DNA of 13,291 nucleotides from RYN-433 sp036558265 (GCA_036558265.1 DATBFY010000608.1:1-13291); one strand, 5' to 3'. Positions 1-7,773 are shown, numbered from the stretch's first letter. A program made the numbers and translations. Notes: a model not told the origin generated them from the sequence alone.

Positions 1-722
1 TATCCGAGCGCGGTGATGTAGTTGCTCAACGCGTCGATCCAGACATAGACGACGTGCTGTGGATCGTGCGGCAGCGGGATGCCCCACTTCAGCGTCGCGC
101 GGCTGATCGAAAGGTCTTCGACGCCGGCCTTGAGCTTGCTGATCACCTCGTTGCGGCGCGAGTCCGGCTGGATGAAGTGCGGGTGCTCCTCGATGTACGC
201 CAGCACGCGCGGCGCGTACTTCTTCAGGCGGAAGAAGTAAGTCGGCTCGGTGTAGCGCGTGAGGGGCCGGCCGCTGATCGCGGACTTGTACTGGTTGTTC
301 TTGGCTTCGGTCTCGGTGACGAATTCCTCCTGGCCTTCGTCGTACCACCTCTCGTAGGCGCCCAGGTAGATGTCGCCGCGGTCGAGCATCTGCTGGACGA
401 TCGTCTGCACTCCGGACTTGTGGCGGTCGGCGGTGGTGCGAATGAAGTCGTCGTTGGTGATGCCCAGCTCTTTCCAGAGATTCTCGAAGACGGCGACGTT
501 CTGGTCGGCCAGCGTCCTGGGCTCGATGCCGAGTTGCTCGGCGGTCTTGACCATCTTGATCCCGTGCTCGTCGGTGCCGGTGAGGAAGAAGGTGTCATCG
601 CCGGCCAGGCGGTGATAGCGGGCGATCACGTCGGCGCACAGGGTCGTGTACGCGTGGCCCAGGTGCGGCTCGCCGTTGGGGTAGTAGATCGGGGTGGTGA
701 TGTAGAACTTCGCCGGGGTCAT
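1..722 (-). CDS. metG: Methionyl-tRNA synthetase, N-terminal part (partial)
   Basis: This enzyme charges tRNA(Met) with methionine in the cytoplasm. The translation begins MTPAKFYITTPIYYPNGEPH and continues with LGHAYT, so the class I HIGH-type signature is HLGH at about residues 20-23. TGTDEHG follows at about 48-54, then YFFRLKKY, and VYVWIDALSNYITALGY at the window edge. These are in the normal order for the Rossmann catalytic core. The KMSKS loop and anticodon-binding domain lie outside the window; 240 residues are visible. The connective region (about YLGAYERWYDEGQEEF onward) has no CxxC pairs, so it belongs to the zinc-less knuckle group rather than the zinc-binding one. The start is the ATG at 722, chosen because the conserved N-terminus begins immediately. 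No clear Shine-Dalgarno site precedes it. It follows the 1007-residue secreted protein gene on the same strand, separated by 144 bases that hold a heptamer hairpin. Confidence 0.96.
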   Translation of the reverse strand, partial: MTPAKFYITTPIYYPNGEPHLGHAYTTLCADVIARYHRLAGDDTFFLTGTDEHGIKMVKTAEQLGIEPRTLADQNVAVFENLWKELGITNDDFIRTTADRHKSGVQTIVQQMLDRGDIYLGAYERWYDEGQEEFVTETEAKNNQYKSAISGRPLTRYTEPTYFFRLKKYAPRVLAYIEEHPHFIQPDSRRNEVISKLKAGVEDLSISRATLKWGIPLPHDPQHVVYVWIDALSNYITALG

Positions 723-777
723 GGGTTGGGCGTTTATCTTTCAACGCAGACGATGGGTCAAGGGATGGCAGAGTCTT

Positions 778-861
778 GAAGACGAAGATGGAGGATAGAG
801 GATGGAAGATGGAAGGGGCATTGTCTCCATCCTCCATCTTCCATCCTCTATCCTCGTCTTC
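778..861. repeat. Inverted heptamer repeat / long hairpin (GAGGATG-type units)
   Basis: The left arm reads in 7-base steps from 784: GAAGATG, GAGGATA, GAGGATG, GAAGATG, GAAGGGG. The right arm, read on the minus strand from 861, is GAAGAC, GAGGATA, GAGGATG, GAAGATG, GAGGATG. Bases 791-813 and 833-855 are a perfect 23-bp inverted repeat with a 19-base loop. The outer GAAGAC (778-783) is matched by 856-861 after one extra heptamer (784-790) in the left arm, so the arms differ by exactly one unit. It lies between the stop of the large secreted gene (867) and the start of metG (722), both on the minus strand. It could end transcription of the former or shape the metG leader. No T tract follows, so a classical intrinsic terminator is not shown. 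Confidence 0.85.
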
Positions 862-866
862 CTGAC

Positions 867-3800
867 TCAAAGCCCGTCAGCGGTGCGCAGTTGATCGAGG
901 AGCTGGTGAATCTCGGTGTCGGTCAGATGCCGGGCGGTGGTGCGGAGCATTTTTTCCCAGTGGGTCTGGCTTCCGGGCTCGCCGGGGTAGCCGATGTTGC
1001 CATGGGGACCGTCGCCGGTGATGAGCGGCTTGCCGTCGGCGTCGAGGATGGCCATCCAGGGGGTGCTGCCCTTGTCTTCGCCGGTGCGCAAGGCGGTAAG
1101 GATCTGGTTGCCGTGGGGCATGCGCGAGTCGAGGGTGACCCAGACGTAGTCCTTGTCGATCAGTTGGCGATTGGCCTGGAGATAGTCGGCGAGCTTGACG
1201 CACCAGCCGCAGAGGGCGCCGGTCTGGTCGAGGAGGACGCGCTTGTCCTCGCGCTTGGCTTTGGCGAGCGCGTCATCCAGCAGCGTGCGAGCGTCGGGAA
1301 GGACCATGCCATTGGCCTTGGCGAAGGCCATCAGCCTGGCGCGGTCGAGCTTGCGATCGATGGAGAGGTCCGCGTCGTTCGCCTGGGTGAGCAGGCGTCC
1401 GGCCTTGTCGAAGACGGCGAAGATCATTCCCGCGTCGGCGGGCCAGGTGAGCTTGAGCTGGTTGGCCCAGGCGCGGGTCGCGTTGTCGGCATGCGTGACG
1501 TCAACGAAGACGGTGACGAACTCGGCGAACTGACCCCAGACCTGGTAATCCTGGTCGTCACGCCAGAGCTCGAAGAAGCGCCGCAGCGGGGCGCGATCGG
1601 GGGCCGACAGGACGACCAGGACGTTCTGGTAGCAGGCGTCGGCAGTGTGGCGGGCCTTGTCGAGGCGCAGGCCGATCGGATCGCCTTTGGCAAAGGCCTG
1701 GGCGATGTAATCTGCCGGAGTAGGCGGCTTATAGGGTTTCTTAAGCCTGAGGTCCCCGAGTTCGACCAGGTTGCCATCCTGGGCGCGAGCGGACCCGAAC
1801 GGCATCCACGAGCGGGGGCGGCCGTCGTCGCCAAACTCGAGCACCGCGCTGAGCTCGTAATCGAAGCCGGGGACCAGGCCATCGACCGTGAACGAGCCGT
1901 CGGCGGCAGTCTTCGCGTGACCGCCGAACGCCGTGGACCACGGCCCCTTGGGCGGGCCGATCCTGACCCCGTAGTCGATCTGCCGGCCGGCGTCGGGATT
2001 GCCCTCGTGGTCGAGCAGGCGGCCGCGGGCGGAGGCGGTGGCACCCACGGGGAGCGTGGTCGAATCTTCCTTCGCGGGAACGATCGTGATCCCGCGCAGC
2101 TTCTTGTCGGGCGTTACGCCGTAGAGGTAGAGGTCGGATTCGCCGCGGCGAAGCGCAAAGCTGCCATCGAACCCGGAAACGGCGGAGATGCTGATGCGAT
2201 CGAGGTTGACGTGATGCCCTTCGATCACCACCTCGCCGACCGTCTTCCGCGGGTCATCCCGACGGACGACCCGGCCGTGGATCAGCGAAGGCCCGCGGGC
2301 GATGTCCGAGTGCAGGTTGCGCTCAAGCTCCGTCTGCCCGTCGGCCAGGGTGAACAGGTCATTGCGCCATCCGCCGCCCCCGCGTGAGGGCGCGCCGCTT
2401 CGGTACAGGTAGTAGCTGCCCGGGGCGAGGAAGAACTCGTAGTTCCCCTTCGGGTCGGCCTTGGTCCAGACGGGGATCATCGTGCTCACTGAGCGGTTCT
2501 GGTTCTTCGGATTGGGGAGGCGCTGGTCCTTGGGGAGCTTGTAGTACGACTCGTCGTGTTGCTGGGCGACGACGTCGGCGCCGGGGACCGGCGTGTTCTC
2601 GGCGCCGGCGGTGGCGCGGCCGAAGACTCGGATCGGCGTGCCGAGCGTCAGCTCGATCGGAGCGACGGGCGGGTGGTCCAGGATGACCTCTTGAAGCGGC
2701 TTGGAGATGAGCCGGGGCTTGCCGGGTTTGGGGCCGGGGATCTCGCCGACGAACATGTAATATTTGTCCGGATCGACGTCGATCTGGAACGCGCCAGCGG
2801 CGTCGGTCTGGGCCTGGCCGCGGAAGTCGTCGAAACCGTATCCGGTTCCCGCGGCGGTGACGGTCGCGTTGGCGGCCGGCTGACCGTCCGGGCCGCGCAC
2901 GCGCCCGGTGACGTGGACCATTGGAACGAGAGTGGTTTGAAGAAGGGGATCGGTGGATTTGGGGTCCCACAGGCAGCGATCCGGAGCGCAGTATCCGTCA
3001 AGGCGCGTCCAGAAGTTGACCCGGTTCGTGTTGTCCGCAGGGACGAAGTCGAATTGGGCGATGCCCTGATCGTCGGTCCTGCGAAAGAGCTCGTGCAGGC
3101 CGTGATTGAAGATCTCGCCCTTCCTCGGTTTCTCGAAGTACCAGGGCTGGACGCTCACGCCCTTGAGCGGCCGGTTCTGGCCATCCACGACTTTCACGCT
3201 GACGTGTCTGGCGCCATTCAGCACGAACTTGAGCGGGCCGGCGAAGGCGCGGTCGAGGTGATAAGGGTCGGTGTGCGGACGATCTTTCTGCGCGAACACG
3301 AGGTAATCCAGTCCGACCCCGCCCTTGACCGCGACGACGTGCTGCGGCGTGGCGTCAGCGGGCACGCGCAACGTTGCCTGTCCGGCGGCGTCGGTGGTCG
3401 CCTCGCCGGCCTTGGCGTACGCTGAGCTGAACGCGACCCAGGCGCCGGTGACCGCGCTGCCCTTGTCGTCCGTGACGGTGACGGCAAACTCGCGCGCGGG
3501 TTTGAGGGTCAACCGGGCGTCGCGCACCCGCGCGGCATCCGGACTGCCGTCGCCGGTTGGGTCGTGGAGCGAATAAAACGTCTGCAATTTGCCGTCGGGG
3601 GTGCGGGCCCAGAGATTGCCGTAGCGTTGCTGGGCGGGCGGAAGGTCGAAGGCGAATCGTCCGTCGGCCTCGGCACGCGTGGAGGCGTGTAAGGCCCCCG
3701 CGGCGAGGTCGATCAGGGCGCCGGGGATGGGGTGGCCTTGCTGGTCTTCGACGCGGCCGGAAATCGGGGCTTGGGCGGGCTGCGCCGCGTTGTCGCCGGC

Positions 3801-3890
3801 AGCGCGGACGAACATTGCGAGCAGGATCAGTGCGACGGGGGTGAAGACGTCGAGCGGGCGAACGACAAACCGTGCCGTGGAGAGCTTCAT
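867..3890 (-). CDS. Secreted multi-domain protein: carboxypeptidase regulatory-like repeats plus tandem thioredoxin-like C-terminus
   Basis: The protein has 1007 residues. Residues 1-31 look like a signal peptide (hydrophobic VFTPVALILLAMFVRAA). Six to seven beta-sandwich modules of the carboxypeptidase D regulatory-like/Cna-B kind follow, at roughly 42-90, 135-190, 228-290, 326-380, 418-500, 535-610 and 617-685. Their signature is a GR(V)xDxxGxPxxGA start and a TDxxGxFxxxxP end. Residues about 750-860 resemble a thioredoxin fold without a CxxC. Residues about 864-1000 form a second one with DQTGALCGWCVKL (C894 and C897) and a Pro in GSTPW, likely the cis-proline. The likely site is the periplasm or cell surface, with a disulfide or redox role for the C-terminal module; the substrate is unknown. 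The start ATG at 3890 opens the signal peptide; only a weak GGGG lies 7 bases upstream. The module types are recognised; the function is inferred. Confidence 0.93.
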   Translation of the reverse strand: MKLSTARFVVRPLDVFTPVALILLAMFVRAAGDNAAQPAQAPISGRVEDQQGHPIPGALIDLAAGALHASTRAEADGRFAFDLPPAQQRYGNLWARTPDGKLQTFYSLHDPTGDGSPDAARVRDARLTLKPAREFAVTVTDDKGSAVTGAWVAFSSAYAKAGEATTDAAGQATLRVPADATPQHVVAVKGGVGLDYLVFAQKDRPHTDPYHLDRAFAGPLKFVLNGARHVSVKVVDGQNRPLKGVSVQPWYFEKPRKGEIFNHGLHELFRRTDDQGIAQFDFVPADNTNRVNFWTRLDGYCAPDRCLWDPKSTDPLLQTTLVPMVHVTGRVRGPDGQPAANATVTAAGTGYGFDDFRGQAQTDAAGAFQIDVDPDKYYMFVGEIPGPKPGKPRLISKPLQEVILDHPPVAPIELTLGTPIRVFGRATAGAENTPVPGADVVAQQHDESYYKLPKDQRLPNPKNQNRSVSTMIPVWTKADPKGNYEFFLAPGSYYLYRSGAPSRGGGGWRNDLFTLADGQTELERNLHSDIARGPSLIHGRVVRRDDPRKTVGEVVIEGHHVNLDRISISAVSGFDGSFALRRGESDLYLYGVTPDKKLRGITIVPAKEDSTTLPVGATASARGRLLDHEGNPDAGRQIDYGVRIGPPKGPWSTAFGGHAKTAADGSFTVDGLVPGFDYELSAVLEFGDDGRPRSWMPFGSARAQDGNLVELGDLRLKKPYKPPTPADYIAQAFAKGDPIGLRLDKARHTADACYQNVLVVLSAPDRAPLRRFFELWRDDQDYQVWGQFAEFVTVFVDVTHADNATRAWANQLKLTWPADAGMIFAVFDKAGRLLTQANDADLSIDRKLDRARLMAFAKANGMVLPDARTLLDDALAKAKREDKRVLLDQTGALCGWCVKLADYLQANRQLIDKDYVWVTLDSRMPHGNQILTALRTGEDKGSTPWMAILDADGKPLITGDGPHGNIGYPGEPGSQTHWEKMLRTTARHLTDTEIHQLLDQLRTADGL

Positions 3891-3972
3891 GGGCGTACCC
3901 CGCGTTAACGTGGTTGGTTCGGAATCGGATCGCCAGGACCGAAGCAGTGAAGCGTCGCCGCGCCGCGTTGAG

Positions 3973-3990
3973 GTGTCAAATGATTTCTCG
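3973..3990. repeat. 18-base exact direct repeat, copy 1
   Basis: The sequence GTGTCAAATGATTTCTCG occurs here and again at 4968-4985 in the same orientation. This copy starts 20 bases beyond the stop of the 210-residue gene (4011) and 83 bases upstream of the start of the large secreted gene (3890). The flanks of the two copies do not match. Read on the minus strand it ends in TTTGACAC, which resembles a -35 box, but no -10 box lies at the right distance. Confidence 0.75.
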
Positions 3991-4010
3991 CGACTCGCGC
4001 GCGCAGATGT

Positions 4011-4643
4011 TCAAGGCGGATCTGACGCCGAATCGGTTGGCGAAGGCCGCTGTTGTTGTTGCTGGAATTCATTGGACGCTCGGCGCGCCTGTTCTCTGGC
4101 CTGGGCGAGTTCTTCGGGGAAGGCGGCGCTGAGGATGTGGTCGTAGCGAGTGCCGCCGCGCAGGGCTTCGTAGAGCATGTGGTTTTTGAGGCGCGTGGGG
4201 TCGTGGAGGATGTTTTCCCAACCATGGGAGTTGGCGCTGGTGAGCCGGGGCCTGGGTTTGGCGGTTTTTTCGGCGGAGCGGCGCGGCGCGTCGCTGGCGA
4301 AGCGTTCGCGGAGGTGGTCGAGGCGGAGGAGGTCGGTAAGGGCCTTGAGGGTTTTCGAGAGGTCGGCCAACGCATCAGGATCGAGCGACGCGGCGGTGGA
4401 GGGATTGAAGGCGGCCTGGAGCGCGCGGGCTGCGGTGGCGGCGGCGTTGGCGAGGTGAAAATCGGTCTGGAAACGGATGGCGCTGCGGACGCCGGCCAGC
4501 GCCTCGCGGAAGCGGCGCTTCTTGAGCCAGCGGCGCAGGATGCCGGGTGTGGGCCAGTCCTGGGCGGGCGGGCCGGCGGGGTTGTCGTGGAAGGCGGCGA
4601 GGAATTTATTTTGTGCGCGCGTGACTTCGGTCTGGTCCTGCAT
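4011..4643 (-). CDS. Hypothetical protein with helix-turn-helix-like N-terminus
   Basis: The protein has 210 residues and no signal peptide. The first 60 residues (RAQNKFLAAFHDNP, then PGILRRWLKKRRFREALAG) resemble the end of the HTH and following helix in small-terminase-like or phBC6A51-type homeodomain proteins, where a 'WL..F..AL' pattern follows the recognition helix. The classic AAxxAGVSRxT segment is missing, so DNA binding is only a suggestion. Residues 60-120 are Ala/Leu-rich helices (FHLANAAATAARALQ; LADLSKTLKALTDLLRL). Residues 140-185 hold a WENILHDPTRLKNHMLYEAL segment. The tail is Gln-rich (QQQQQ). The start is well supported: AGGAGG (4649-4654, minus strand) lies 5 bases before the ATG, and a strong promoter lies about 200 bases upstream. 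No phage genes are nearby. It could be a domesticated regulator or a lineage-specific protein. Confidence 0.82.
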   Translation of the reverse strand: MQDQTEVTRAQNKFLAAFHDNPAGPPAQDWPTPGILRRWLKKRRFREALAGVRSAIRFQTDFHLANAAATAARALQAAFNPSTAASLDPDALADLSKTLKALTDLLRLDHLRERFASDAPRRSAEKTAKPRPRLTSANSHGWENILHDPTRLKNHMLYEALRGGTRYDHILSAAFPEELAQAREQARRASNEFQQQQQRPSPTDSASDPP

Positions 4644-4821
4644 AAGTGCCTCCTATTGAAAGGTTTGCCGAAGAACTCGGGACGTGACATGGGGGCGGGA
4701 AACCGACGGAAAGTGACGTAAAGCCGACGAAGATCGACCGGAAACGACGGGAAGGGGCGGACGGGCGCGGCGGTCGCGGGTCGAATGATGAGCAGGTGAT
4801 ACTTCCCCCTTGTGATGACAT
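4606..4821 (-). other. Possible upstream ORF overlapping the 210-residue gene
   Basis: A 71-codon reading frame starts with ATG at 4821, ten bases after a GGAGGG sequence (4831-4836, minus strand). It ends 38 bases inside the next gene, whose ATG is at 4643. It begins MSSQGGSITCSSFDP and ends in a Ser/Arg/Pro-rich stretch of low complexity that resembles no known family. If transcription starts near 4837, as the promoter at 4844-4872 predicts, its ribosome site would sit at the very 5' end of the mRNA. It might couple translation to the downstream gene. It may equally be a chance frame in GC-rich DNA, and the latter is more likely. Confidence 0.2.
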
Positions 4822-4843
4822 TCGATCTAACCCTCCCGTGGAA

Positions 4844-4872
4844 ATGTTAGGCTTATGTTAGATAAATGTCAA
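4844..4872 (-). promoter_or_regulatory. Strong sigma70-like promoter for the 210-residue gene
   Basis: On the minus strand TTGACA (4867-4872) is a perfect -35 box. A 17-base spacer follows, then TAACAT (4844-4849), which matches four of six -10 positions. The local AT content is far above the surroundings. A second CTAACAT lies inside the spacer, 11 bases before the -10, giving a CTAACAT-AAGC-CTAACAT direct repeat that could bind a regulator or offer an alternative -10. The predicted start of transcription is near 4837, leaving a leader of about 190 bases before the ATG at 4643. Confidence 0.65.
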
Positions 4873-4967
4873 CCGAATTCTGGGAAAGAGCGGCGTCCAG
4901 TCTACCGGCACATCCACCCTCGTCTGGCCAGATACCCGCGGGCCCGCTCAAGCCCGGCCTCGTCGGC

Positions 4968-4985
4968 GTGTCAAATGATTTCTCG
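4968..4985. repeat. 18-base exact direct repeat, copy 2
   Basis: This is identical to 3973-3990 over GTGTCAAATGATTTCTCG and has the same orientation. It sits 105 bases beyond the stop of the propeller-cytochrome gene (5091) and about 95 bases upstream of the promoter at 4844-4872. As with copy 1, it lies between two minus-strand genes. Confidence 0.75.
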
Positions 4986-5090
4986 AATCGGTCTCACAGG
5001 CCTCGCGCGCTGGGTGTCGGCGGGTCAAGGGAAGGCTGACACGGATCGGTCGACGCCGGCGGGATCAGCGGGCATTTCGACAGCGCGTCG

Positions 5091-7688
5091 TCATTTCGCA
5101 AATGCCGGCGCGTCGCGGCGGCCGCCCGATTCCAGATAGGCGATCAGGTCCAGGATCTCGTCCTGGGTCAGGAGGTCCACCAGGTTCGCCGGCATCGGCG
5201 AGAGCTTCGACGGGCGCCGGCCCTTGATGTCGCTCTTGGCGATCGTCTGCTTGTCGGGCTGAAGCGGGTTGGGCTGGATGACCACGTGGTCATTGGTTTC
5301 CTCGATGATTCGGCCGTCGATCTGATCGCCGTCCTTGGTCTCGATGATCATGTTCTGGTACTGCTCGGAGACCGTTTTCGACGGCTCGATGATCGAGTCG
5401 AGGATGTCGTGTCGGTTGAAGCGGCTGGAGACGGCGGTCAGGTCCGGCCCCGTTGCGCCACCGTCGCTGCCGAACTTGTGGCAGAGGATGCATTGAGCGG
5501 CCTCGTAGGCCTCCTTGCCGCTGTTGTAGTTGCGGCCCTTGGACGCCTGGGCGAGGACCGGCTCCAGATCGCTGACCTTCCAGTTCTTGACGAACGAGTG
5601 CTTTTTGGGGGCGGGCCGTCGCGTCTGCCGTGAGCCGGGCGGGACGTAGGCGGCGAGAATCGGCTGCAGCGCCGCCGTCTCGTCGGGTTTGAGCGTCTTC
5701 TCGGCGTCCTTGTGGAAGTTGCCCAGGAATCGGGCGAAGCTCGCGCCGTCGTTGTAGTTGATCCCCGCCTCCTCGAACCACCGCACGATCGTCGGCGCGT
5801 GCGCGTTCTTCGAGCGGTCGCGCAGCCACCAGGAGAAGTAGGCCTTGCGCGCCTCGGGCGTCCAGCCGTCGGTCACCGTGCGCAGGTGGTGGACGTAGAG
5901 CACCTGCTCTTCCTGCGTCTTGGCCTGTTCGAGCAGGGTAACGGTCTTGGCGACCGCATCGGGCGCGTTCAGCGCCAACAGGATCTGGCACAACTCGCGG
6001 TTCAGCGCTTCGGTCTTGGCGGGATAGAGTGGGTCGAGCTCGCCGATGATTGCCTTTGCTGCTTCCGCGCTAGGCTTGCCGTCGCGGCTCACCGCGACCT
6101 CGATCACCCGCAGCTTTTCGAGCTGGCGGTCCTCGTCCAGAGACGATATCGGGATCCGCGCCAACGACTTGAAGAGATCTGCCTGCGCGTCCTTTCCGCC
6201 CAGCCGCGCGACGGCCAGGAGCGCGGTCAGTGCGGCCTTCGGCTGGGTTTCGCCCAGCGCTCGCGACATCCACTGCTCGACGGGCTGGCTTTCGATCGCA
6301 ATCCGCGCGGCATAGCTGATGAAGCGGTCGTCGCTGCCCAGGTAGGGCCAGGCGGTTTCGACCGCCTTGGGGTCCTGGTGGCCGTGGAAGGCCTCGAGCT
6401 GGTGGCGGATCTCGCGCGCCTGCGAGCCGTCGCTCTCGTGCAGGCTGACGGGTGCGGTCGATTCGGTGCCGGTGTAGCTGACGCGATAAAGCGCGGCGGC
6501 GGTGTTGCGCCCGCCGATCGTGAAGTACATCGCCCCGTCATCGCCGATGACCAGGTCGGTCACGTTGAGTGGCGTCTTGTCGCTGCGCGCGTGGAGCGAC
6601 TTGGGGGCGACCAGGTTCTCCCAGCTCGCCGTGTAGCCCGCGCCGTGGGGTGTCATGTGGACGGCGATCAATCGGCCATAGCTCCAGTCCAGGATGTAAA
6701 ACGCCTTCTGGTACTTGGCGGGGAACTTCGCGCCCGCGCCGAAGACGACGCCGGTCGGGCAGCCGATGCCGATGTTGACCGTCGCCGGCAGGCTGTCGGC
6801 GTAGTATTCGGGCCACTTCGCGGTTCCTTCCCGGAAGCCCGTGTCGCCCCCACTGACCGCCTGGAACACGCGCGTCGGCCGATACCAGGGCGTGCCCCAG
6901 TCCCACTCCATGTCGCTGTCGTAGCCGAACAGTTCGCCGTCGGCGTTGAAGGCGATGTCGTAGGTATTGCGCTGGCCCGAGGCGAACAGCTCGGGATTCT
7001 TCCCGTTCTCGTCCATGCGGACGACGAAGCCCCCCGGCGGTTTCTTGCCGGCGCCAAAGCCGTTGCCGTCTTCGGCGCGGGGGAGGATGCGGTCGTCCTG
7101 GTAATTCTTGTGCGGCGAGGTGGGCAACAGGTCGTCCGGTAGCCCGACGAAATTGCCGCAGACCACGTAGAGCTTCTTATCCGGCCCGAGCACGATCGCG
7201 TGGGCGCCGTGCTCGCCGGCGCCGCCTTTCCACTCGCGCAGGAACTCGGCCTTGTCGTACTGGTCTTCGGCGTTGGGCTTGAGCCGCCACATGCCGTAGA
7301 CGGTCTTGCCGTCGGGCGTCTTGCCGGCGCCGTTGACGTACAGGCTGTCGAACGCCCAGAGCATCCCCATCGTCTCGCTGATCGGGAACTTGAGCGGCTC
7401 GGCCTTGGCGACCTTGCCGTTCTCGATGGTGACTCGCGTTACAGGCTGGCCGCGCTGACCGCCCAGGAGCAGGCGGCCCTTGTCGTCCTTCGCCAAACAG
7501 ATCCAGGAGCCATTGGCCTGCTTGTCGGCTTTGAGCACCTGGTCGACCTTGAAATCGGGCAAGGCCTCGAGCTTTTCCGCCGGCGCCTGCGCCCGGGCGA
7601 CCGCGGGGCACAGGACCAGGAGGGCTGCCAACGCCGACACGAACGACAGACCGGCCGAGAATCGGACACGGCGAATTCCAAGCGACAT
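5091..7688 (-). CDS. Secreted beta-propeller protein with PVC-type heme-binding (CxxCH) cytochrome domain
   Basis: The protein has 865 residues. Residues 1-33 are a signal peptide (LSFVSALAALLVLCPAVARA, cleavage likely at ARA|QA). About 40-407 is a sorbosone-dehydrogenase-like propeller, with the stretch GQRNTYDIAFNADGELFGYD (238-257) followed by SDMEWDWGTPWYRP, typical of planctomycete 'membrane-bound dehydrogenase' proteins. About 425-700 is helical and HEAT-like. About 720-855 is the c-type cytochrome: heme motif CILCH (C733, C736, H737) and likely distal ligand M832 in KLSPMPANL, ending ILDLIAYLESGG. It probably takes electrons from a sugar-type substrate in the periplasm; substrate and redox partner are inferred, not seen. 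An upstream in-frame ATG exists at 7739, but the one at 7688 begins the signal peptide and has GAGG six bases before it, so it is preferred. Confidence 0.94.
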   Translation of the reverse strand: MSLGIRRVRFSAGLSFVSALAALLVLCPAVARAQAPAEKLEALPDFKVDQVLKADKQANGSWICLAKDDKGRLLLGGQRGQPVTRVTIENGKVAKAEPLKFPISETMGMLWAFDSLYVNGAGKTPDGKTVYGMWRLKPNAEDQYDKAEFLREWKGGAGEHGAHAIVLGPDKKLYVVCGNFVGLPDDLLPTSPHKNYQDDRILPRAEDGNGFGAGKKPPGGFVVRMDENGKNPELFASGQRNTYDIAFNADGELFGYDSDMEWDWGTPWYRPTRVFQAVSGGDTGFREGTAKWPEYYADSLPATVNIGIGCPTGVVFGAGAKFPAKYQKAFYILDWSYGRLIAVHMTPHGAGYTASWENLVAPKSLHARSDKTPLNVTDLVIGDDGAMYFTIGGRNTAAALYRVSYTGTESTAPVSLHESDGSQAREIRHQLEAFHGHQDPKAVETAWPYLGSDDRFISYAARIAIESQPVEQWMSRALGETQPKAALTALLAVARLGGKDAQADLFKSLARIPISSLDEDRQLEKLRVIEVAVSRDGKPSAEAAKAIIGELDPLYPAKTEALNRELCQILLALNAPDAVAKTVTLLEQAKTQEEQVLYVHHLRTVTDGWTPEARKAYFSWWLRDRSKNAHAPTIVRWFEEAGINYNDGASFARFLGNFHKDAEKTLKPDETAALQPILAAYVPPGSRQTRRPAPKKHSFVKNWKVSDLEPVLAQASKGRNYNSGKEAYEAAQCILCHKFGSDGGATGPDLTAVSSRFNRHDILDSIIEPSKTVSEQYQNMIIETKDGDQIDGRIIEETNDHVVIQPNPLQPDKQTIAKSDIKGRRPSKLSPMPANLVDLLTQDEILDLIAYLESGGRRDAPAFAK

Positions 7689-7773
7689 GCGTTTCCTCAG
7701 GTCGAGATGAAGGGACTCTCCACGGCCCGGCGCGAGCACGGGGCGGCGCGTACCGACACGAGAGACTATTGCG

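Larger units (their letters stand above)
4644..5090. other. 447-base intergenic region
   Basis: No convincing gene is seen here beyond the possible short frame at 4606-4821. From the 4643 start outward it holds an AGGAGG site, a run of about 10-base units with A-tracts (4698-4749), an AT-rich promoter (4844-4872, minus strand) and the second copy of the 18-base repeat (4968-4985). The remaining 105 bases up to the stop of the propeller gene show no clear terminator hairpin. Confidence 0.7.

Noticed and set aside
891..2387. A 498-codon open frame on the plus strand opposite the large secreted gene
   Set aside because: It is the antisense shadow of a GC-rich gene. Its product is Val/Gly/Glu-rich with no recognisable domain, while the minus-strand frame gives a signal peptide and known modules. 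The same applies to long plus frames at 5712-7142 and 7200-8663 and the minus frame at 11011-12042.
3973..3990. TTGACA within the 18-base repeat as a -35 promoter box
   Set aside because: On the minus strand neither copy has an A/T-rich -10 hexamer 16-18 bases downstream; the DNA there is GC-rich.
3905..4690. A 261-codon minus frame overlapping the 210-residue gene
   Set aside because: Its translation is Ser/Pro/Arg low-complexity. The 4011-4643 frame has a perfect AGGAGG site and a more natural composition.
4855..5139. A 94-codon plus-strand frame in the intergenic region
   Set aside because: It runs into the 3' end of the propeller gene on the other strand, has an Arg/Ser/Pro-rich product with no domain, and no ribosome site.
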